Source of the DNA: Rhizobium halophilum
GTDB taxonomy: Bacteria > Pseudomonadota > Alphaproteobacteria > Rhizobiales > Rhizobiaceae
Direction: 5' to 3'
DNA length: 64,000 nt
Assembly (NCBI RefSeq): GCF_021648825.1
Contig: NZ_JAKJHS010000002.1
Span: forward strand, 579,798-643,797
Each line of letters opens with the position of its first letter. Position 1 is the stretch's first letter. Under the pieces are notes generated by a model, which was given only the letters and a program-made list of their open reading frames with translations, searched no databases and had not been told where the DNA came from. Shown piece by piece: positions 29,695 to 37,224 of this stretch. A program made the translations under genes and the position numbers.

Positions 29695-30168
29695 TCACGC
29701 GCCAGCTTGAAGCGCGTCCATGAGCCCGACTTCTTCAGCACGCTTGCGAACGATGTCGCCAAGCGGCACCTCGCTGAACGGCATCGTACGCAGCTTCAGC
29801 TGCGCGTCGCAGACCTTCTTGCCGCCCGAAGTGATCTTCGCCTTCGTGACGGCGTAACCGGAACCCTCATGCTCCAGAAACGCCTCGATGTCGAGTACGG
29901 CCTCCGGCTCGACGAAGGAACGCATCTTGGCGCCATCGACCGACATCAGGAACGGCATGGCTGCGAAATCCGTCGCGGCCAGCACCAGCATGCCGGAGGC
30001 CTGCGCCATGGTCTCGATTAGAAGAACGCCGGGAACCAGCGGCATTCCGGGGAAGTGACCTTCGAAGACGGGGCTCTCCGCTGGAACCACCGACCGTGCC
30101 TTCAAGACATTGGTAGAGAGGTCCACGCTCTCAACCCGGTCGATCATCTGGAAGTATTCAAGCAGCAT
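29695..30168 (-). CDS. fabZXL: 3-hydroxyacyl-ACP dehydratase FabZXL
   Basis: Dehydrates 3-hydroxyacyl-AcpXL during very-long-chain elongation. The 157-residue hot-dog protein has the FabZ active site FEGHFPGMPLVPGVLLIETM with His38 and Glu52. It lies 22 bases after acpXL and 21 bases before fabF2XL, in the standard XL operon order. Its length and motif fit FabZ rather than FabA. Confidence 0.92.
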   Translation of the reverse strand: MLLEYFQMIDRVESVDLSTNVLKARSVVPAESPVFEGHFPGMPLVPGVLLIETMAQASGMLVLAATDFAAMPFLMSVDGAKMRSFVEPEAVLDIEAFLEHEGSGYAVTKAKITSGGKKVCDAQLKLRTMPFSEVPLGDIVRKRAEEVGLMDALQAGA

Positions 30169-30190
30169 CCGACGCTTGGGGAATGGCTTC

Positions 30191-30469
30191 TCAGCCCTTC
30201 GCCGCCCTCAGTTCGTCGATCTTGGCGCAGAGGTTCTTGAGGACGAAATACTCCTCGGTGGAAACCTTGCCTTCGTTGACTTCCTGCGTCCACTGCTCGA
30301 GCGGAATCTTGATGCCGAATTCCTTGTCGATCGCGAAGACGATGTCGAGGAAGTCGAGGCTGTCGATGCCGAGGTCGTCGATCGTATGGCTCTCCGGCGT
30401 AATCGTCTCGCGGTCGATCTCGCTGGTTTCCGCGATGATGTCGGCAACTTTGTCGAATGTAGCAGTCAC
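30191..30469 (-). CDS. acpXL: Acyl carrier protein AcpXL for C28 lipid A acyl chains
   Basis: The 92-residue acidic ACP has the phosphopantetheine site [15 protein letters not shown] with Ser37. The DSLDFLD variant and the Lys/Trp-rich second half ([13 protein letters not shown]) mark AcpXL rather than the housekeeping ACP. It uses a GTG start with AGGACATTGGC just upstream. It is the first gene of the XL operon, divergent from fnrN with a 251-base gap. Confidence 0.95.
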
Positions 30470-30656
30470 GCCAATGTCCTCTGAAATAACGATTCAGCGT
30501 TCCACATAGGGAAAACAGGCAGCCTTGCCAATCCCCGTGTTCCCGCGGGGGGCAATTGCGCATCAACTGTTGCTCAAACAGCAATGGACAAGAAATTTGT
30601 CGTTCATAGACGGGCTCTGATCTCTGCCATGCCTAGCGGCGGAGATTTTACCAACC

Positions 30657-30670
30657 TTGACCCAGATCAA
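30657..30670. promoter_or_regulatory. Distal anaerobox upstream of fnrN
   Basis: TTGACCCAGATCAA is a full FNR/FixK palindrome centred at 30663.5. With transcription starting near 30705 it takes the -41.5 activating position. Together with the proximal box 30 bases downstream it reproduces the two-box layout known for rhizobial fnrN. Confidence 0.88.
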
Positions 30671-30686
30671 TTCCTCGCCGCGCAAG

Positions 30687-30700
30687 TTGACGAAGATCAA
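30687..30700. promoter_or_regulatory. Proximal anaerobox upstream of fnrN
   Basis: TTGACGAAGATCAA is centred at 30693.5, overlapping the probable -10 region. Binding there should repress, so the gene would be activated at low FnrN and damped at high FnrN, as described for Rhizobium leguminosarum/etli fnrN. Confidence 0.85.
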
Positions 30701-30720
30701 CACCGTCTCGCAGCCGCACA

Positions 30721-31461
30721 ATGACAAGAGCAACCATGGATACCCTGACCAGAGCTCCCCGCTCCCCCGACCTTCCGACCGTCTGTCGCTCCTGTGAAGC
30801 TCGTCATGGCGGCGTCTGCTCGGCGCTCACGGCCGCGCAATTGATGGAACTCAGCAAACACTCCTCCCGCCGCACGATTTACGCGGGCAACGAATTCATC
30901 GGCCAGGGTGAGAGCGTATCTTCCTACAGCAACATTCTGAAAGGCGTCGTGAAGCTGTCCAAGGTGATGGCGGACGGGCGCCAGCAGATCGTCGGCCTGC
31001 AGTTCGCACCCGACTTCATGGGACGCCCTTTTTTCGAGCAAAGTCGCATGGCGGCTGAAGCCGCGACCGATACCGAAATCTGCGTCTTCCCGCGTCGGGC
31101 CATCGAGCGGCTGATGGCCGAGACGCCGGAGTTGGAGCATTTGCTTCACAGCCAGGCACTCGAGGAACTCGAGGACGCGCGCGACTGGATGCTGACGCTC
31201 GGCCGCAAGACGGCGCAGGAGAAGGTCGCGAGCTTCCTCTCCCTGATCGCCAGCCACGGCGATCCTGAAGCCGGCGACAGAAGCGTCTTTGAACTACCTC
31301 TTTCACGGGCGGACATCGCTGATTTCCTCGGACTGACGATCGAAACCGTCAGCCGGCAGATGACCAAGCTCCGCAAGGAAGGCATCATCCAGATCGAGAA
31401 CAACCGCCATGTGACGGTGCCGGACCTAGCGCGATTGGCTGCAGCAGCCGGAAACGACTGA
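30721..31461 (+). CDS. fnrN: Oxygen-responsive CRP/FNR-family regulator FnrN
   Basis: The 246-residue protein has an N-terminal Cys cluster (C-X2-C-X7-C: CRSCEARHGGVC, about residues 22-33) and a fourth Cys in TDTEICVFPRR. These four ligands of an oxygen-labile 4Fe-4S cluster separate FnrN from FixK. A cyclic-nucleotide-binding-like fold and dimer helix follow. The C-terminal HTH (LSRADIADFLGLTIETVSRQ) carries the E-SR triad that reads TTGAT half-sites. Two anaeroboxes upstream indicate autoregulation. ATG 30736 is an equally good start given the predicted transcription start. It probably activates fixNOQP and perhaps fixGHIS in this window. Confidence 0.92.
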   Translation: MTRATMDTLTRAPRSPDLPTVCRSCEARHGGVCSALTAAQLMELSKHSSRRTIYAGNEFIGQGESVSSYSNILKGVVKLSKVMADGRQQIVGLQFAPDFMGRPFFEQSRMAAEAATDTEICVFPRRAIERLMAETPELEHLLHSQALEELEDARDWMLTLGRKTAQEKVASFLSLIASHGDPEAGDRSVFELPLSRADIADFLGLTIETVSRQMTKLRKEGIIQIENNRHVTVPDLARLAAAAGND

Positions 31462-31475
31462 GGGCCCGAGCGCAG

Positions 31476-32435
31476 TTAGGCCGCCCTGCCCTCGACAATG
31501 GCCGTTCTTATCACTTCCAGCACACGATCCGCTTCAACATCGGTGCAGACCAGCTGGCTTGGATGCCCATCCCAATGCCCAGGCGGAAAGACGCGGCCAT
31601 CCGGCTTCTGGATTGTCTGCCCATCCGCAATGCCTCCGCAGACGACCCTGATCGGTCCACTACGCGTCTTGAAGAGATCCGGCGCCACGACATAGACGCA
31701 GGCGCAGCTGTCATGCACCACCATGCCGTCGCCCACGCGGTGGCTGTAGAAGTCGATATAGAACTGCGAGATATCGGAAAGAAGCTGCACGGCAGCGCCA
31801 CCCGCTGACGCCATCTCGGTAAGGAAACCGCTCGTCATCACCGTCTTCAGCGTCACGTCGAGGCCGACGACCGTTACCCGCCAGGGTGCCGTGAACACCA
31901 GGTCTGCGGCTTCCGGGTCACCGTGGATGTTTGCTTCGGCCGCGGGGCTGACATTGCCGTTGAGATCGAAGGCGCCGCCCATCACGACGACCTCCTTCAC
32001 CAGGGCGGCGAAATCCGGATCCGCCTTGAGCGCCAGCGCCAGATTCGTCATGCGACCGACGGCGACCAGCGTCACCTCGCCCGGCTGCGCCCGCACCGTA
32101 TCGATGATGAACTGCCAGGCAGGCCTTCCATCCGCCTGCGCATCAAGCGACGAAGGGATGTCGATGTCGCCAAGGCCGTTTTCGCCATGGATGAACGTCG
32201 GCCAATGCCCCTCTGGACGCGACGGATCGAATGTCAGGCCCGCTCCCTGCGCCACCGGCGCATGGATTCCCCATTTCTGCGTCAGGAACAGCGCGTTGCG
32301 CGTGGTAAGATCGATCGGTGCGTTTCCGAACACGGTGGTCACGCCGATCAGGTCGATCTGCGGATGCCGGTGCAGGAAAAGCAGCGCCATGGCATCGTCG
32401 ATGCCGGGATCTGTGTCGAAGATGACCTTGTGCAT
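31476..32435 (-). CDS. Nucleoside hydrolase (inosine-uridine preferring type)
   Basis: Hydrolyses the N-glycosidic bond of ribonucleosides to base and ribose. The 319-residue protein has the calcium-binding N-terminus KVIFDTDPGIDDAMALLF (DTDPGIDD motif), the segment VVMGGAFDLNGNVSPAAEANIHGDPEAA, and a C-terminal active-site His/Asp stretch (VVHDSCACVYVVAPDLF). ATG 32435 is used; a TTG six bases upstream is possible. It converges with fnrN 14 bases away and appears to be a single gene. Confidence 0.92.
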   Translation of the reverse strand: MHKVIFDTDPGIDDAMALLFLHRHPQIDLIGVTTVFGNAPIDLTTRNALFLTQKWGIHAPVAQGAGLTFDPSRPEGHWPTFIHGENGLGDIDIPSSLDAQADGRPAWQFIIDTVRAQPGEVTLVAVGRMTNLALALKADPDFAALVKEVVVMGGAFDLNGNVSPAAEANIHGDPEAADLVFTAPWRVTVVGLDVTLKTVMTSGFLTEMASAGGAAVQLLSDISQFYIDFYSHRVGDGMVVHDSCACVYVVAPDLFKTRSGPIRVVCGGIADGQTIQKPDGRVFPPGHWDGHPSQLVCTDVEADRVLEVIRTAIVEGRAA

Positions 32436-32549
32436 GTTCAAGCTCGAAAGATTGGAATGGAGTCAGGATTGGTTGCGGCACCATATAAGTGTTTCTAAGC
32501 CACACAAGTCGGCACGTTCTGCAAGTACAGTTGCCACGGGACCTATTCG

Positions 32550-33386
32550 GTGGCAGAGAGCCGCAGCACTTCCTACCGTCATAGTCTCCCGGTCATTCCC
32601 TTGCACGATCTCGCTGTACACCTGCTGGCGCTGCTGTTTGCGGCCGCCTTCATCGCCGGCTTCGTCGATTCCATCGCGGGAGGTGGCGGCCTCATCACCA
32701 TCCCCGTAATGTTGATCGCAGGCATTGCACCACTCGAAGCGATTGCCACCAACAAACTGCAGGGACAATTCGGTGTTGCCTCCGCGACGATCGCCTACGC
32801 CCGCCGCGGCCATGTCGACCTGAAGAAGCAGATGCCGATGGCACTGATGGCCACCCTCGGCGGCGTGCTGGGCGCACTTCTCGCGTCCGTCGTTCCGGCC
32901 GACATGCTCGCGGCGGCCATCCCCTTCCTGCTGATCGGCATTGCGCTGTTCTTCGCATTGAAACCGAACCTCAGCGATCTCGACAGTCACCAACGGGTGA
33001 CCCCGCTCCTCTTCGGGCTGACGGCGGTGCCGCTGATCGGGCTCTATGATGGCGTTTTCGGCCCCGGCGCCGGTTCATTCTACATGCTCGCCTTCGTGCT
33101 TCTCGCGGGTTTCGGCATGCTGAAGGCGACGGCGCACACCAAGCTCCTCAATCTCGGCTCCAACTTCGGCTCCTTCCTCGTCTTTGCGCTGACCGGCTCG
33201 ATTCTATGGAAGGTGGGGCTGGTCATGGGCGCGGGGCAGGTTCTAGGAGCCCAGGTCGGATCACGGGTCGCCATGCGCGGCGGCGCGAAAATCATCAAGC
33301 CGCTGCTGGTGATCTCATGCCTCGCGCTGGCACTCAAGCTGATCTCCGACCCGACACATCCGCTAAGGGTCTGGCTTGGCCTGTGA
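32550..33386 (+). CDS. TSUP family (TauE/SafE-like) membrane permease
   Basis: The 278-residue protein has about eight helices and the TSUP repeats GFVDSIAGGGGLITIPVMLI (N-terminal half) and GLYDGVFGPGAGSFYMLAFV (C-terminal half). Members export sulphite, sulphoacetate or other small anions, but the substrate here is unknown. The GTG at 32550 is weakly supported; a TTG at 32601 just before the first helix is an alternative. It converges with cobU 10 bases away. Confidence 0.88.
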   Translation: MAESRSTSYRHSLPVIPLHDLAVHLLALLFAAAFIAGFVDSIAGGGGLITIPVMLIAGIAPLEAIATNKLQGQFGVASATIAYARRGHVDLKKQMPMALMATLGGVLGALLASVVPADMLAAAIPFLLIGIALFFALKPNLSDLDSHQRVTPLLFGLTAVPLIGLYDGVFGPGAGSFYMLAFVLLAGFGMLKATAHTKLLNLGSNFGSFLVFALTGSILWKVGLVMGAGQVLGAQVGSRVAMRGGAKIIKPLLVISCLALALKLISDPTHPLRVWLGL

Positions 33387-33396
33387 AGGGAGTGGC

Positions 33397-33918
33397 CTAG
33401 CCCTTCATCTTCAAGGGCAAACCGGCAGCAACGAAAAAAACTTCGTCGGCAACCGCCGCGATTCGCTGGTGCAGCCGACCGGCATGGTCGCGGAACTCGC
33501 GGGCCATCTTGTTGTCGGGCACGATGCCGAGCCCGACCTCGTTGGAAACGAGCAGAAGCCTGCCTTGCCAATCGGAGAGGCTATTCACGAGAGCCTCGCC
33601 AGCGGCTTCGATGTCGACTTCGGCCATCATCAGGTTCGTGAGCCAGAGCGTCAGGCAGTCGACGAGCACCACGCGGTGGACTGACTTCAATTGCAGCAGA
33701 TGAAGGGGAAGATCGAGAGGCACCTCGTGGGTGTGCCATCCCGCGCCGCGATCCTCCTTATGCCGCGCTATTCGCTGGCGCATCTCGTCGTCATAGGCCT
33801 GGCTTGTCGCCACATAGTGGCGTTCCGACCCCGTCGCACGCGCAAGTTTCTCCGCGAAAGCCGATTTGCCCGAGCGAGCACCACCGAGAACGAGCGTGGT
33901 TCGCACAGATGCGCTCAT
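33397..33918 (-). CDS. cobU: Bifunctional adenosylcobinamide kinase/adenosylcobinamide-phosphate guanylyltransferase
   Basis: Phosphorylates adenosylcobinamide and transfers GMP to it in cobalamin nucleotide-loop assembly; called cobP in the aerobic pathway. The 173-residue protein has the P-loop [18 protein letters not shown], the guanylylated His in [14 protein letters not shown], and the segments [14 protein letters not shown] and [19 protein letters not shown] 33918 gives the family's exact start ([13 protein letters not shown]). Its nearness to the corrinoid methyltransferase genes may be functionally useful, since those need B12 cofactors. Confidence 0.93.
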   Translation of the reverse strand: MSASVRTTLVLGGARSGKSAFAEKLARATGSERHYVATSQAYDDEMRQRIARHKEDRGAGWHTHEVPLDLPLHLLQLKSVHRVVLVDCLTLWLTNLMMAEVDIEAAGEALVNSLSDWQGRLLLVSNEVGLGIVPDNKMAREFRDHAGRLHQRIAAVADEVFFVAAGLPLKMKG

Positions 33919-34424
33919 CGTCCACCACAAGACGAGAGGACTGAATATGGGAGGGAGGAATGTAACGCGGCAGCGCCAATCCTGAAAGAACGGACGATTC
34001 GTAGATACATGAGGCGTCCGCCTTGGTTCATCAGTTCGCGCTGCCGCACCGTGAAAGTGGGAGCAGAGCTCCTGCATGTCAAGCCGCCACCAGCGACGCG
34101 TGCCCATCGATCGCAACACCGGAAACATGCGCGGCTGGGTACGCAATACCTGAACCCGAACCGCCGGACGGACGACCGTCTGCGAATGGATGATTAGCGG
34201 GACATCGTTACCGGAAGGTTAGTGGCGCCTGCGGCAAGTCGTATTTCTGCAAAGAACATCACGCACCGTCTTCGCAAGTGTGTGAGGCCGGGGCAAAGCG
34301 GTTGATCTGGCAGCGGATTACCCTAGTCTCTCAAGAAATTCGATGTCTTATCACCGCCTGCGCGCAGCAAGCAAAAACCTCAAAGGCAGGAGCATGTGTT
34401 CCTGCCGGAACAGGAACGATTTCT
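33919..34424. promoter_or_regulatory. Divergent intergenic region, cobU / betaine-binding protein
   Basis: These 506 bases hold no convincing gene; frames running into both flanking genes lack ribosome sites. I looked for a cobalamin riboswitch ahead of cobU and found no B12-box core on the minus strand. A 7-base hairpin lies at 34385-34406 just ahead of the binding-protein gene. Confidence 0.5.
34385..34406 (+). other. Short hairpin ahead of the betaine-binding protein gene
   Basis: GGCAGGA (34385-34391) pairs with TCCTGCC (34400-34406) around an 8-base loop, ending 18 bases before the ATG at 34425. It could mask or frame the ribosome site (AGGAACG at about 34411). The role is unknown and the site may be incidental. 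Confidence 0.35.
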
Positions 34425-35420
34425 ATGCGATACGCGATCGCCGCAGCCGCACTCCTCGTCTGCCTCAGCCTGCGCCCCGGTCAGGCAGAAGCCGCATGCG
34501 GCAATCTGACGGTTGCGGAGATGAACTGGGGCTCTGCGGCGATTGCAGCGCATATCGACAAGATCATTCTCGAACGCGGCTACGGCTGTTCGGTTCAATT
34601 GGTCCCCGGCGACACGGTACCGACCTTTAACTCGATGAACCTTTCGGCCGTACCGGATATGGCGCCGGAATTCTGGATCAACGCAGTTCGTGGGGAACTC
34701 ACCAAGGCTACAGCGGCAAACCGGCTTGTGATTGGGGCCGAAATCCTTGCCGACGGTGCTGTCGAGGGCTGGTGGGTGCCGAAATACGTCGTTGAGGCAA
34801 ATCCAGACATGCGGACGGTCGAGGACGCCCTCGCCCACCCGGAACTCTTCCCGGCTCCTGGCACATCGGATGAGGGTGCCGTTCACGGCTGCCCCGATGA
34901 CTGGGCCTGTCACGTGACCACTGCCAACCTCTTCCGCGCCTTCGAGGCTGCGGAGAAGGGCTTCACTCTTATCCAGCCCGCGACGGCCGCAGAACTGGAA
35001 GCATCGATCGTCGAGGCCTTCGAGAACGAGACCGGCTGGCTGGGTTACTATTGGGCGCCGACCGCAATTCTCGGGAAATACGAGATGGTGAAGCTCTCCT
35101 TCGGCGTCGCCCACCAGAAGGCTCAGTGGGATGAATGCACCACCGTTCCCGACTGCGCGAGTCCGGAGCGCAACGCCTACCCGACCTCGCAGGCCTTCAC
35201 CCTGATGACGGAGGCGTTCACGGAAATGGCGGCGCCTGCCATGGATTACGTGAACAAACGCCAGTGGTCGAACGCCACGATCAGCAGCGTGCTCGCCTGG
35301 CAGTTGGAGAACAAGGCATCAAACGCGGAGACCGCCCAGCACTTCATCGAAAACTACAAGCCGGTCTGGTCTCGTTGGGTGACACCGGCCATAGCCGAGC
35401 GATTGGTCGCGAGGCGCTAG
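34425..35420 (+). CDS. Glycine betaine/choline-type ABC transporter substrate-binding protein (OpuAC/ProX family)
   Basis: The 331-residue protein has a signal peptide (residues 1-23, MRYAIAAAALLVCLSLRPGQ then AEA) and an OpuAC domain: LTVAEMNWGSAAIAAHIDKI at the start, APEFWINAVRG, EGWWVPKYVVEANPDMRTVE and FENETGWLGYYWAPTAILGK. The Trp residues in these segments build the aromatic box for quaternary amines. No permease or ATPase is next to it, so it is an orphan binding protein. It lies just ahead of the betaine demethylation genes and probably feeds them or senses betaine. The start at 34425 is set by the signal peptide. Confidence 0.88.
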   Translation: MRYAIAAAALLVCLSLRPGQAEAACGNLTVAEMNWGSAAIAAHIDKIILERGYGCSVQLVPGDTVPTFNSMNLSAVPDMAPEFWINAVRGELTKATAANRLVIGAEILADGAVEGWWVPKYVVEANPDMRTVEDALAHPELFPAPGTSDEGAVHGCPDDWACHVTTANLFRAFEAAEKGFTLIQPATAAELEASIVEAFENETGWLGYYWAPTAILGKYEMVKLSFGVAHQKAQWDECTTVPDCASPERNAYPTSQAFTLMTEAFTEMAAPAMDYVNKRQWSNATISSVLAWQLENKASNAETAQHFIENYKPVWSRWVTPAIAERLVARR

Positions 35421-35566
35421 TTTGTCCCCGCCACTTGCCGACCGTCCATCTCTTGATTCGACGTGAGCATCACGACCATGCCATCCCGGACAAGGCCATT
35501 CGGCAGCGAGGCGAGCTTGAATTTCTCCGGCTCCGCGCCTATAGCCGAAAGCGCAAGGAGAACCTC

Positions 35567-36580
35567 ATGACCGCCGTCAATCCCCTTCACGAACTGCTGG
35601 CTGAAAAGGGCGTCCTGCTTGCCGATGGTGCTACTGGCACCAATCTCTTCGCCATGGGACTGGAGGCCGGAGAAGCTCCAGAGCTCTGGAATGACAGCCA
35701 GCCTGAGAAGATCGAACGGCTGCATCAAGACTTCGTCGATGCCGGCGCCGATATCATCCTTACCAATTCCTTTGGCGGCACACGCCACCGGCTGAAGCTC
35801 CACAAGGCCGAGGATCGCGTGTTTGAACTGAACAGGCGTGCGGCTGAACTTGCCCGGATGGTCGCAGACCGCGCCCCCCGCAAGGTCCTCGTGGCAGGGT
35901 CTGTCGGACCAACCGGGGAACTACTCGTGCCCCTCGGCACCATGACCTATGGGGACGCGGTGGCCGCCTTCGTGGAACAGATCGAAGGATTGAAGGCAGG
36001 CGGGAGCGATGTTGCATGGATCGAGACCATGTCCTCACCCGACGAGATCCGCGCGGCCGCCGAAGCGGCGGCCAAAGTCGGGCTCCCCTTCACTTACACG
36101 GGCTCCTTCGACACGGCGGGAAAGACGATGATGGGCCTCGACCCGAAGGATATCCACGGTGTCGCACAGGATATCGGCGAAGGACCGGCAGCGGTTGGCG
36201 CCAATTGCGGTGTCGGGGCATCCGACATTCTCTCCAGCCTTCTCGATATGACTGCCGCCGATCCGCAGGCGATCACCATCGTCAAGGGAAATTGCGGCAT
36301 TCCAGAGTACCGAGGCGCCGAGATCTATTATTCCGGAACACCGCCTTTGATGGCGGAATATGCCCGCCTGGCACGCGACGCCGGCGCGAAGATCATCGGC
36401 GGCTGCTGCGGCACCTCCTGTGAGCACTTGGCCGCCATGCGCCGGGCGCTCGACGATTACACACCGCGACCGCGTCCAACCATCGAGGAGATCGTCGAGC
36501 GCATCGGGCCGCTCCGCAACAAGACGGCAAGCGAATCGGGCGGCGAGAGCACGCGCGAACGCCGCCGTCGAAGGACCTGA
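35567..36580 (+). CDS. bmt: Betaine--homocysteine S-methyltransferase (zinc-dependent)
   Basis: Transfers a methyl group from glycine betaine to homocysteine, giving dimethylglycine and methionine. The 337-residue protein is a homocysteine S-methyltransferase barrel with GVLLADGATGTNLFAMGLE at the start and the three zinc Cys: Cys214 in GANCGVG and Cys280/281 in IIGGCCGTSCEH. AAGGAG precedes ATG 35567. A BHMT gene named bmt is known from S. meliloti in this role. The C-terminus ends in an Arg run (STRERRRRRT), a feature shared with other proteins of this cluster. It is followed after 2 bases by a small gene. Confidence 0.87.
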   Translation: MTAVNPLHELLAEKGVLLADGATGTNLFAMGLEAGEAPELWNDSQPEKIERLHQDFVDAGADIILTNSFGGTRHRLKLHKAEDRVFELNRRAAELARMVADRAPRKVLVAGSVGPTGELLVPLGTMTYGDAVAAFVEQIEGLKAGGSDVAWIETMSSPDEIRAAAEAAAKVGLPFTYTGSFDTAGKTMMGLDPKDIHGVAQDIGEGPAAVGANCGVGASDILSSLLDMTAADPQAITIVKGNCGIPEYRGAEIYYSGTPPLMAEYARLARDAGAKIIGGCCGTSCEHLAAMRRALDDYTPRPRPTIEEIVERIGPLRNKTASESGGESTRERRRRRT

Positions 36581-36582
36581 CG

Positions 36583-36933
36583 ATGACGAACATCGCTCCC
36601 ATCGCCAGTCGCGAGATGGTCGCCGACAGTCTGTCCGGCATGAGCGACGAGAACATGAGCTGGCTGAAGCTTCTGATGGACAATCCAACCTCGGATGACA
36701 CCTTGCTCGACGGGCTTCACCTTTATCTCGACCGGCAGGCGGAGGCACGCTTTCTGAACTCCCTCAAGCTGCAGAAATGCGGAGACTGGATGGGCGATGC
36801 TGCCCCCGGACGCCTGCAGATCCGTCTGATGGAGGCTGCCAAGGCGAGCCAGCATCCGGCCTACCTCGCCTTCCGCGAGGGCTTGGTCAGCTCTGGCGGC
36901 CTGGAGCGAGCTTTTCCAAAGGCTGATGTGTAG
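36583..36933 (+). CDS. Conserved-looking small protein of unknown function, co-transcribed with bmt
   Basis: I do not recognise this 116-residue protein. It starts MTNIAPIASREMVADSLSGM two bases after the bmt stop, so translation is probably coupled. It is predicted helical, with the segment LLDGLHLYLDRQAEARFLNS followed by LQKCGDWMGDAAPGRLQIRL. There is one Cys and no signal peptide or membrane helix. Its place suggests a role with bmt or betaine metabolism, perhaps as a partner protein; this is inference only. Confidence 0.7.
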   Translation: MTNIAPIASREMVADSLSGMSDENMSWLKLLMDNPTSDDTLLDGLHLYLDRQAEARFLNSLKLQKCGDWMGDAAPGRLQIRLMEAAKASQHPAYLAFREGLVSSGGLERAFPKADV

Positions 36934-36942
36934 CTGCCTTTA

Positions 36943-37059
36943 ATGGAGCGTCCCCCCGTGGAACCGCAACTGCTGAAGCGTATCCACCCGGACAGGCGAA
37001 GGGATGCACCCGTCGTCCGACCACCGGTCTCTCCCGCTTTCAAACAAGGCGACGTCTGA
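36943..37059 (+). CDS. Possible 38-residue basic peptide
   Basis: ATG 36943 opens a 38-codon frame (MERPPVEPQLLKRIHPDRRR at the start) ending TGA at 37057-37059, nine bases after the previous gene. It is rich in Arg and Pro and has no clear ribosome site. It could be an extra small product of the bmt operon or a chance frame. Nothing else was found in 37060-37224. Confidence 0.2.
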   Translation: MERPPVEPQLLKRIHPDRRRDAPVVRPPVSPAFKQGDV

Positions 37060-37224
37060 TAGCCGTGCGCCCGAGGACCCGCCTTCCGCGGTCATGCAGG
37101 CCCAAGACGCAGGAGCCGTTCACCTCGGATTCTGCGGCTTGTAGTGAGGCCGCCACACCTCCGCCTGGATGAAGTCTGCCACCACATCTGCCCCGCCTTG
37201 CTCCCTGGCGGTTCCGGGACCCTT

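Noticed and set aside
33919..34424. Cobalamin riboswitch ahead of cobU or the corrinoid genes
   Set aside because: I searched the leader on both strands for a B12-box-like core and the surrounding conserved elements and found none.
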